From assembly GCA_964407285.1 (NCBI GenBank), contig CAYOVG010000102.1, forward strand, positions 1 through 19,267: a stretch of 19,267 nucleotides of DNA, written 5' to 3'. A program made the position numbers and the translations under genes. Of the stretch, positions 13,449-19,267 are shown one piece after another. Source of the DNA: CAYOVG01 sp964407285. GTDB lineage: Bacteria; Desulfobacterota; Syntrophobacteria; Syntrophobacterales; Syntrophobacteraceae. Below the pieces are notes generated by a model. The model was given only the letters and a program-made list of their open reading frames with translations, ran no database searches and was not told where the DNA came from. Every line of letters begins with the position of its first letter. Within the stretch, counting starts at the first letter, position 1.

Positions 13449-13868
13449 TCATTTCCTGGGAGGGCTGACCACCGCCTCACCATCGAGCACGACCTTGCCG
13501 TCCTGGTTGGCGCAGGTGGTCTTCAATCGCACGCGTTTCTTTTCCGCTATTATTTCGACCACTTCAGCGCGGGCCGTAATGGTGTCCCCAATCCGGACGG
13601 GAGCCAGAAAGCTGAGCTGCTGGCTGATGTAGATGCTCCCGGGGCCGGGCAGATACATTCCCAGTACGGTGGAGACCAGCCCAGCCACGAGCATTCCATG
13701 CGCGATCCTGGTTTTGAAGGCCGTCCCCTGAGCGTGGACTTCGTTGATGTGAGCGGGATTGAGGTCTCCCACCACGCCGGCGTAGAGGTAGACATCGGAT
13801 TCCGAAATCGTTTTGGTGAATTCCGCTACGTCGCCGACATTTATTTCAGCAAGTGTTTTTCCCTTCAT
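13449..13868 (-). CDS. phaJ: MaoC-like (R)-specific enoyl-CoA hydratase (PhaJ type)
   Basis: This is a 139-residue hotdog-fold enzyme that hydrates trans-2-enoyl-CoA to (R)-3-hydroxyacyl-CoA, the PHA synthase substrate, linking beta-oxidation to polymer synthesis. The active site is complete: Asp35 and His40 in GDLNPAHINE (hydratase 2 motif), with RIAHGMLVAGL following as in family members. The length matches known PhaJ enzymes. I use the ATG at 13868 (MKGKTLAEINVGD), with GGAAG about 6 nt and GGAGG about 12 nt upstream; an ATG six codons earlier (MEDGSL) is the alternative. A candidate promoter (TTGACG at 14110-14105, AATATT at 14088-14083) lies upstream. Its place between phasin genes supports a PHA role. 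Confidence 0.9.
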   Translation of the reverse strand: MKGKTLAEINVGDVAEFTKTISESDVYLYAGVVGDLNPAHINEVHAQGTAFKTRIAHGMLVAGLVSTVLGMYLPGPGSIYISQQLSFLAPVRIGDTITARAEVVEIIAEKKRVRLKTTCANQDGKVVLDGEAVVSPPRK

Positions 13869-14308
13869 AAGGCTTCCATCCTCCATAGGTTCCAGCAGAA
13901 ATGGACTCCGCGCAACGGGCGCTGCCCCGGCCTCCCCGACGCAAACCGCGACCCGCCGCGGCACGGCTCCCGGTGATGGTCCGCCGTGCGGCAGGCGCCG
14001 ACGATAATACGGGGCGACGATTAGATTAACACACGACCTGCCGCTCTGTATACTCATATCCACAAATATGTCGTGGTCCGGGAATATTCCGCGGATACTC
14101 GCATCGTCAAATTATTGTCTCCATTCATGCATTATCCTCCCTCTATGGCGTGCCGAATTTCTGAAGCGCTTTTACGTTATTTGAATTACTGGACATTTTG
14201 GATCTCCATTCTTATCAGAGGAGAACGGCGCTTTGCTTTGACGACAGGTTCTCGGTGGAAGTGAAGTACTATGTGATGCATCCAGCTAAAGTCAAGGAGG
14301 CTACGAGT
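13869..14308. other. Divergent spacer between the phaJ-like gene and phasin 2
   Basis: About 440 bases hold no convincing gene. The first 150 bases are GC-rich; the rest is AT-rich and contains a possible minus-strand promoter for the phaJ-like gene and two copies of the palindromic hexamer ATGCAT (14127-14132, 14276-14281). I found no clear promoter for phasin 2. Confidence 0.35.
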
Positions 14309-14623
14309 ATGGAGATGGCAAGCCTGATCAGGCGGACTATCGATTTTCAGCAATCGATGTCCAGGAACACCTTCGAAATGATGACGGTTCTCTGGGACCA
14401 GATGGCGAAGATGGTCGACACCTCGCTGGCGAACGCCGCATGGTTTCCGGATGAAGGGAAACGCGCCGTCAGCGAATCGATGGGTGTTTACAGAAAGGGA
14501 TTCGAGGACTTCAAGGCCATTGTCGACAACAACTTCCAGAATCTGCGATGCGGTATCGGCAGGCCCGAGCAGAAGCAGGCCGGCCCCAAGGAACATACCA
14601 TTCCGATCATCGAGACCACTTAG
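14309..14623 (+). CDS. Phasin-like PHA granule protein, copy 2
   Basis: This is a 104-residue helical protein, the most diverged of the three phasin-like paralogues. The shared core is IDFQQSMSRNTFEMM, then AWFPDEGKRAVSESMGVYRK, then FEDFKAIVDNNFQNL. It has an extra polar C-terminal tail (RPEQKQAGPKEHTIPIIETT) absent from copies 1 and 3. AAGGAGG 9 nt upstream supports the ATG at 14309; a second ATG two codons later is possible. It is followed after 68 bases by copy 3, so the two are probably co-transcribed. Confidence 0.72.
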   Translation: MEMASLIRRTIDFQQSMSRNTFEMMTVLWDQMAKMVDTSLANAAWFPDEGKRAVSESMGVYRKGFEDFKAIVDNNFQNLRCGIGRPEQKQAGPKEHTIPIIETT

Positions 14624-14691
14624 GCTTCCTCCGGTCGCGAGGCTGTCTCAATCAAATCCGAAGCAGCGTACGGCTTAGAAAAGGAGATGCG

Positions 14692-14991
14692 ATGGATCCC
14701 AGACTGATGACCAGACAGGTGATGGATTTCAACAAGTTCATCTTCGATAACAGTTTCAGCAGCATGGCCATGATGCAGGACCTGTCCGGAAAATTGATGA
14801 GAATCTACATGGACCAGATACCGTGGGTCCCCGAAGAGGGAAAGAGGATCATCGATGAGTGGATGAGCGCCTTCAGAAACGGGCGGGACAGATTCAAACT
14901 GGCGGTTGACGAGAACTACATGCGAGCGGGGGAATGCCTGCGCACCAGCGTCAATCCGGCGGCTGCCGCAATGGGGCAGCCGGTCAAGTAG
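14692..14991 (+). CDS. Phasin-like PHA granule protein, copy 3
   Basis: This is a 99-residue helical protein closely resembling copy 1: VMDFNKFIFDNSFSSM against MIEFNKISFDNTYSAM, and PWVPEEGKRIIDEW against PWLPAEGKKILDEW. AAAAGGAGATGCG immediately before the ATG gives a strong start. The C-terminus (RTSVNPAAAAMGQPVK) is low-complexity. It lies upstream of the PHA synthase gene, separated by a long spacer with its own promoter. Confidence 0.75.
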   Translation: MDPRLMTRQVMDFNKFIFDNSFSSMAMMQDLSGKLMRIYMDQIPWVPEEGKRIIDEWMSAFRNGRDRFKLAVDENYMRAGECLRTSVNPAAAAMGQPVK

Positions 14992-15235
14992 AGCATAGTT
15001 CGACAGCAAAATAGCGCTTCACTCGAACGGAGGTCGGATGCCGGGCGTTCGATATCGGAAGATGGAGATCCGTGCGCGGTTTTTCCATTTTCCGCCCCCT
15101 GATATCCGACTTCCGGTCTGCGTATCATCATCCATATCCCATCCCCTTTCATAATCTCCCCCGGTTCGACCGAATGAACCCGGCGCCGAAGCAGGCGCGG
15201 GCGACGTCCGCGCCTGGCCGCGACGTGCGGCTATG
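14992..15235. other. Spacer after phasin 3 with a long imperfect hairpin
   Basis: GGAGGTCGGAT (15029-15039) can pair with ATCCGACTTCC (15104-15114) through 11 bp including one G-U pair, enclosing about 64 bases that hold a smaller GCGG/CCGC hairpin. It may end the phasin transcript or be a dispersed repeat; no T-run follows. No gene is visible. Confidence 0.3.
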
Positions 15236-15264
15236 TTGCTTTCATACACGTATATACTTATAAT
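15236..15264 (+). promoter_or_regulatory. Promoter of the PHA synthase gene
   Basis: TTGCTT at 15236-15241 and a perfect TATAAT at 15259-15264 are spaced by 17 bp in a very AT-rich tract that follows a GC-rich segment. The predicted start near 15271 would give an unusually long leader of about 310 bases before the synthase ATG. Confidence 0.6.
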
Positions 15265-15305
15265 ATAAATACAAAATAGGATTTTCACCCGATTTGGCAG
15301 CTTCC

Positions 15306-15323
15306 TTGCATTTATTGATGCAA
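15306..15323. promoter_or_regulatory. Dyad TTGCAT-N6-ATGCAA in the PHA synthase leader
   Basis: Perfect 6-bp arms lie about 40 bases downstream of the predicted transcription start, a position suited to a repressor. TGC/GCA-containing dyads are reported for PhaR-type regulators of PHA genes in other proteobacteria, so an analogous site is possible. Two ATGCAT hexamers follow at 15396 and 15422. Confidence 0.35.
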
Positions 15324-15581
15324 TATTCCGTGACCGGGAAATGGCCTGTTCACGTGATTGTGCGTTATACCGGAGGATTACGCCGGAACCCCGTAATGCA
15401 TCGAATGGGGACCGCACAGGAATGCATAGTCGTATAGGACCTTAGAACAGGGAGCGGGAATTGCGCATATTCATTTCTTGATAATGTTATGGCGAGAGAC
15501 GATAAGCTGAGACCGCGCAAGCGCCGCGGGCAAGGACCTCCCCGGCCGCGGTCGGCAAGGCTGAAACTTATGGAGCAACCA

Positions 15582-17306
15582 ATGCAGGATTTTTATGAAT
15601 TGTACTCGGAGTGGCTATCTTCAACAAGCAGTGCGATCCGGCAGTATTGCGAAGAGACGCCCAAAATCATCAACGCCCTCTACGATCAGACCAATGCCGT
15701 TCAGGCGTACTGGACGGGGCTTTTCAAATATATCGGCGACTTCATGATGCCGTCGTGGAATTCGCTCAACACCTACGCTCGGACGGAATCCGAAAAGATC
15801 CCGGACGGCGCGCCTTCCGACACCCTCACGGCCTACGATGACCTGGCTAAGTTCAACAGCAGGCTCGGCCGGGAGGCCTTCTTCAGCGGTTTGATGTCCA
15901 TGAACAGGTTCTACATCAGAAGGCTGAACGAGAGCCTCGAGGCCTGGCTGGACGTGTTTTTCGAGCAGAATGCGTCGAACATCGAAAGGGTAGCCCGCCG
16001 CCAGAAAGAACTCACCAACATGCTTGTTTACGAATATCCGAAGGCTATCGAGGATATCAAGACGGAGTACGGCTTCCATTTCGAAAACGGCGGGTATGTC
16101 AAGGAAGCGGAAACGGACCGGTTCATCCTCTACCAGGTGCTGCCCCAGAACAAGAAGATCAAAGTGCGCAAGGACGGCAAGCCGATTCTCATCCTTCCGC
16201 CCTACGTTCTCGGAGCCAATATTCTGGCTTTTTTACCCGACGAGCAGCGAAGCTACGTGCACTGTTTCGCCAACCAGGGGATACCGACCTACATCCGGAT
16301 CATCAAGGATATAGACGCCACTCCCGCGGTCCAGGAGATGACCGGCGAGGACGACGCCCTCGACACCCGGTACTTTTCGGAACGTCTCAAGAACAAATAC
16401 GGGAAGATGGTGACGCTGAACGGTTTCTGCCAGGGCGGCTACCACGCGGTGATCAACATTCTTTCGGGCGAACTCGACGGCCTGGTGGACGGGCTCATCA
16501 CCTGCGCCAGCCCCATGGACGGGAGCAGGAGCAAGTCGCTGGTGGACTACGCGAACAACCTTCCCGGCAGGTTCCGGGACCTGGACTATGCGGCAAAGAT
16601 CCTTCCGAACGGAAACAAAGTGGTGGACGGCGAGATAATGGGGTGGGTGTACAAGTTGCGCAGAATGGATGTCGATTCCCCCGTCGTGAGTTATCACAGG
16701 GATCTCGCCCTGTTCGACAACCAGAAGGGACCGTCCATGAAGATCAGCAAGACGGCCGCCGCCGTCAACTACTGGACCATCTACGACAGGAAGGACCTCC
16801 CCTACGAGATTACGAAGATCAGTTTCGACGCTTACCACAATCCCGTTTCGAAAGACGGGACCCTTCCCGTGAAGCTCTTCGGCCGTGAATTGAATTTCAA
16901 CCGGATCAAGGAGATGGAAATTCCCTGGCTTATCTGCATCGCGGATAAGGACGACCTGGTGGACCGGGAGGCGTCTCTCGCCGCGCTGGATTTCGTGGAT
17001 GCGGAAGTGACGGTCTTCCCCAAGGGGCATGCCGCGATCGCCACGTCCTGGTCCATTCCGGCATCGGAGTGTGCGTTGCATCTTTGCTTCTGCATTTCGG
17101 ACAGAAACAGCCCCGATGGATGTTACCAGCGCGGTCCCGTTTGCTTTCAACTGGACCTGGAAAGGGAATTGAGGGAGGCTGCGGGAGAGAAGGGCCGGAT
17201 CGGCCATGTCCGGATGAGCGAATTGCCGATGGGATGCACCAATCCCGCCCATATGCACAAGGCTTCGGGAATTGCCGGAAAGAACGGGCAGACGGGCAGG
17301 CGTTAG
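15582..17306 (+). CDS. phaC: Polyhydroxyalkanoate synthase PhaC
   Basis: This is a 574-residue alpha/beta-hydrolase-fold enzyme that polymerises (R)-3-hydroxyacyl-CoA into PHA on granules. The lipase-box-like motif GFCQGG carries the nucleophile Cys283 (G-x-C-x-G-G is diagnostic for PHA synthases); Asp457 (ADKDDLVD) and His483 (PKGHAA) complete the triad. Residues 1-200 form a helical N-terminal region. The C-terminal 90 residues (from TSWSIPASECALH) extend beyond the His and are Cys-rich. GGAG 6 nt upstream supports the ATG at 15582; an ATG at 15570 is possible, while one at 15489 lacks a binding site and adds an implausible basic tract. The length is like class I, but the sequence is divergent. 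Confidence 0.9.
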   Translation: MQDFYELYSEWLSSTSSAIRQYCEETPKIINALYDQTNAVQAYWTGLFKYIGDFMMPSWNSLNTYARTESEKIPDGAPSDTLTAYDDLAKFNSRLGREAFFSGLMSMNRFYIRRLNESLEAWLDVFFEQNASNIERVARRQKELTNMLVYEYPKAIEDIKTEYGFHFENGGYVKEAETDRFILYQVLPQNKKIKVRKDGKPILILPPYVLGANILAFLPDEQRSYVHCFANQGIPTYIRIIKDIDATPAVQEMTGEDDALDTRYFSERLKNKYGKMVTLNGFCQGGYHAVINILSGELDGLVDGLITCASPMDGSRSKSLVDYANNLPGRFRDLDYAAKILPNGNKVVDGEIMGWVYKLRRMDVDSPVVSYHRDLALFDNQKGPSMKISKTAAAVNYWTIYDRKDLPYEITKISFDAYHNPVSKDGTLPVKLFGRELNFNRIKEMEIPWLICIADKDDLVDREASLAALDFVDAEVTVFPKGHAAIATSWSIPASECALHLCFCISDRNSPDGCYQRGPVCFQLDLERELREAAGEKGRIGHVRMSELPMGCTNPAHMHKASGIAGKNGQTGRR

Positions 17307-17370
17307 AAGCATCTCCCGGTGGGATTGAGATGAAGTAAGGGGAAAGCAAGGAAAAGAAACGAAGAGGTGC

Positions 17371-17448
17371 AAAAAAAGGGGGCGGTTTGACGGGAACTCT
17401 CCTTGGTTGACTCCGGTTCCGTTCAACGCCCCCATTTTCTTTCTTTTT
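17371..17448. terminator. Bidirectional terminator between phaC and the Cys-rich gene
   Basis: GGGGGCG (17378-17384) pairs with CGCCCCC (17427-17433), and imperfect pairing (TTTGACGGGAAC with GGTTCCGTTCAA) extends the stem inward. A7 precedes it and ATTTTCTTTCTTTTT follows, so it can end transcription from both convergent genes. Confidence 0.8.
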
Positions 17449-17462
17449 CACATTCCGTCGCG

Positions 17463-17912
17463 TCAGGCGCAAATGGTCTCTTCAGTGTGCACATCTTGTT
17501 TTTCCACGAAAAAGCCCGCCGGAAGTCCCTTTGCCCCCTTGATGCCGGGAAAGTTCTCCACCACGGGCTGTTCCGACAGGAAGGATGCGGGCACTTCCTC
17601 CTTGGGTATATAGTAAGCTCTGGCCCAATAGTGCTTGGGCTCCCTCATCAGGATGTATTTCACTCTCTTGTTCGCCATCACCAGGGCGTAGTAGACGCTC
17701 TTGTCTCCGGTCTCGTCCTCCTGTCTTCCGATTTCTACAACTTTGCCTCGCCTCGGCACCAGTTCCCGCACGGACTCGCACGGGGAGGCGCACTCGAAGC
17801 AGTACTCACATTGACCGCAAAAACCATACACCTCCACGATCCTCGTGGTGAACTGCTCGGGGTCGAGGTTTGTCAATTCCCATCCCCGAATTCCTTCCTG
17901 GTTCTCTTCCAT
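17463..17912 (-). CDS. Hypothetical protein with a five-cysteine cluster
   Basis: This is a 149-residue soluble protein of unknown function. Its striking feature is FCGQCEYCFECASPC at residues 31-45: Cys32, 35, 38, 41 and 45 in C-x2-C-x2-C-x2-C-x3-C spacing, like the first binding motif of a [4Fe-4S] ferredoxin (C-x2-C-x2-C-x3-C) with one more Cys in front. The rest (VRELVPRRGKVVEIGRQEDE, then YYALVMANKRVKYILMREPK) looks like a beta-rich domain. AGAGAGG 7 nt upstream of the ATG supports the start. It is convergent with phaC and shares its terminator. Iron-sulfur or zinc binding is inferred from spacing only. Confidence 0.72.
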   Translation of the reverse strand: MEENQEGIRGWELTNLDPEQFTTRIVEVYGFCGQCEYCFECASPCESVRELVPRRGKVVEIGRQEDETGDKSVYYALVMANKRVKYILMREPKHYWARAYYIPKEEVPASFLSEQPVVENFPGIKGAKGLPAGFFVEKQDVHTEETICA

Positions 17913-18613
17913 ACGGTTCCTCTCTTTCCTGCTTTGCGGTCTCCTGCCGCGTTCAATACCGGTTCATGCGCGGTAACGGAAGCGGCGCGGTTGAAAGATT
18001 GCGCTCGCCCACCCTGCCGGCCTGACTGGTTTTCACCTCCCGGACCGGCCACGGCAGCCGTTCACCGCGTTCGGTCGTAACTCGCAACCCGCTCAATCCC
18101 CGTTCTTCGGACGCAAGAAACCATCTTCCCGATGGAAGATCGCTTTCCTGCTCTGCCCGCAGGCGACGCCGCGTCGAGGAATCGAGTGTGTCAAACGTAT
18201 TTTCTCCTGTAATTATGCTGACTTGCCTGGCATTGAAGCTCAGGCGCCGGAAACCGAAAAAGAACGATACGAAAAGAATATCCGCGGTAATTCTCCAAGT
18301 ATTTCCAGGTATATGATTAATAAGCCGCTTTCGGCATTATTGAAATAAGGTGAAATCCCTATAAGGCCATGGGGGTGGGTGTATTTTGGTGAAGAATCAG
18401 TGACTTGCTTTGAAGGAGACGCCGGATGCCGGTTAAAAGACAGTATACTTTACTATTGTTGTAGATTATTATAATGAACTATGTATTATGGGCTGAGCAC
18501 GTAGCCGGGCTTGCAAGGAGGCGGAGCGGCCTCCGTGATACGGGGCGGTGTCCGTCGGGATTCGGAAGAGCTGCAGAGGGTGAGATTTTGCTGGTGTGAT
18601 GGAGAGGTGATCG
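17913..18613. other. Long gene-less region (about 700 bases)
   Basis: No convincing gene is present. The first 270 bases are GC-rich and contain a 7-bp hairpin (ATCTTCC 18123-18129, GGAAGAT 18134-18140) and the word CGTAACTCGCAACCCGC at 18076-18092, which recurs in diverged form at 18877-18900. From about 18190 to 18480 the sequence is AT-rich, ending in TATAAT at 18470-18475 without a good -35 box. That could be the promoter for the small membrane protein and HflK-like genes. Confidence 0.4.
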
Positions 18614-18796
18614 ATGTTGCGTCCGTTTTCCGGAGTCCGCCTCAAGGTGCTGGTTATCCGCTCCGTGCTCGGAATTGCCTTTTCCTGCCTGTTGACCCGC
18701 ATTTTCTTTCCCGATGCGCAAGTATGGCATACAGTGGCTCTGGCCGCCGCGCTGGTGTTTTTTTCGTATGCCTTCGAAGCTTCACGCAATGAGTGA
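18614..18796 (+). CDS. Small hypothetical membrane protein (60 residues)
   Basis: It has two hydrophobic segments (about 12-32, VLVIRSVLGIAFSCLLTRIF, and 38-54, VWHTVALAAALVFFSYA), a basic start (MLRPFSGVRLK) and a charged end (EASRNE), so it should be a small two-helix inner-membrane protein. GAGAGGTG just upstream of the ATG supports translation. It precedes the HflK-like gene by about 120 bases and may share its transcript. No family was recognised. Confidence 0.55.
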   Translation: MLRPFSGVRLKVLVIRSVLGIAFSCLLTRIFFPDAQVWHTVALAAALVFFSYAFEASRNE

Positions 18797-18917
18797 TGGG
18801 GAGGCGCGGCCGGGCAGTCGCGCCTGAAAACTCCAAAAGCGCGAGGACGTGAACCCCCGGCCCGCAACGCATAATCCGTAACTCGAAACGCGCAACCCGC
18901 GGCTTTAAGGAGAAAAA

Positions 18918-19232
18918 ATGGAGTGGGACACGCCTCCGCGAAGGGGGCCGGGGCCGGGCAGAAGCCAGGAGGACCTGGAGGAAATCCTGAGAAGACTGAG
19001 AGGCCGGTTTGACTTTGCCGCGTTCAAGAAGGGACCGGCATGGATTTTTGGATTGATATTCGTGGCGGCGCTGGCCATCATGAATTGCTTCTACATCGTC
19101 GAGCCTCAGGAAACGGGAGTGGTCCTCATGTTCGGGAAGTACGTCAGGACCGCCGGCCCCGGCTGGAATTTCAAGTTTCCCTTCGGAATCGAGACGGTCC
19201 GCAAGGTAACCGGACGGTGTCGATGGGAATGA
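18918..19232 (+). pseudogene. HflK-like (band 7/SPFH) membrane protein, frame closes early
   Basis: The 104 residues visible match the N-terminus of HflK, which with HflC regulates the FtsH protease in the membrane. A Pro/Gly-rich cytoplasmic start (DTPPRRGPGPGR) and a charged helix are followed by a membrane segment (41-60, AWIFGLIFVAALAIMNCFYI). Then comes the SPFH start EPQETGVVLMFGKYVRTAGPGWNF and FPFGIETVRKV. AAGGAG precedes the ATG. Full HflK proteins are about 350-400 residues, but a TGA at 19230-19232 stops this one at the start of the SPFH domain. Skipping one base near 19212 opens a frame to the window end, yet that continuation does not look like HflK. A decayed gene, a sequencing error or a junction near the window end are all possible. 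Confidence 0.6.
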
Positions 19233-19267
19233 TGCGAGCTACAAGGAACTGCAGATTGACGGCAACG

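Noticed and set aside
14081..14090. Short palindrome GGAATATTCC
   Set aside because: It is only 10 bp, has no extension, and overlaps a possible -10 box; not enough for an operator call.
18340..18440. Possible cobalamin-type riboswitch (GGTGAAATCC, later AAGGAGACGCC)
   Set aside because: The order is suggestive, but the GCCACTG-type core and the closing helix are missing, and the downstream gene is not a cobalamin gene.
19230..19267. TGA of the HflK-like gene as a second selenocysteine codon
   Set aside because: Read-through gives only ten more codons to another stop and no Cys/Sec position is known there in HflK; a frameshift or decay is simpler.

Overview
The window is GC-rich bacterial chromosome. 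Its gene set points to a strict anaerobe of the Syntrophobacter/sulfate-reducer type (Desulfobacterota): a class I hybrid cluster protein with an HcpR-type site, a tungstate ABC transporter, a TGA-encoded selenoprotein, and polyhydroxyalkanoate (PHA) genes. That placement is inferred from gene content and protein style; no rRNA or other phylogenetic marker is present. No tRNA, CRISPR array, transposase or phage gene was seen.

Layout. 1-84: start of a minus-strand gene cut by the window edge. 564-1313 (-): exported hypothetical protein with a clear terminator. 1683-2681 (+): PfkB-family adenosine kinase. 2835-3341 (-): DUF721/DciA-like protein. 3591-4253 (+): HD-domain nucleotidase-like hydrolase. 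4376-4846 (-): conserved hypothetical protein. 5392-6600 (-): secreted M15/DUF882 peptidase-like protein. 6996-9546 (+): tupA-tupB-tupC tungstate importer, with a palindromic repeat between tupA and tupB. 9816-11444 (+): hcp. 11704-12267 (+): DUF4337-type membrane protein. 12366-12716 (-): DsrE-like gene with an in-frame TGA. 13107-17306: PHA cluster of three paralogous phasin-like genes, a convergent phaJ-type hydratase and a PHA synthase. 17463-17912 (-): small cysteine-cluster protein. 18614-19232 (+): a 60-residue membrane protein and an HflK-like gene whose frame closes early.

The most important finding is the DsrE-like gene on the minus strand at 12366-12716. Read conventionally it stops after 77 codons at a TGA. 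The same frame continues for 38 more family-like codons, and the TGA sits in a U-x-x-C redox motif. A bacterial-type SECIS hairpin lies just downstream, with GG in its apical loop about 23 nt after the TGA. An ordinary gene caller would truncate this protein and lose its active site.

How the genes fit together. PhaJ would pull (R)-3-hydroxyacyl-CoA from fatty-acid intermediates, PhaC would polymerise it, and the three small W-x-P-x-E-G-K proteins would coat granules or assist the synthase. TupABC imports tungstate, and the Sec protein implies selenium use; tungsten- and selenium-dependent formate dehydrogenases are typical of syntrophs, but none lies in this window. Hcp deals with nitric oxide or hydroxylamine, and the TTGAT-N4-GTCAA box upstream of it fits control by an HcpR-type Crp/Fnr regulator encoded elsewhere.
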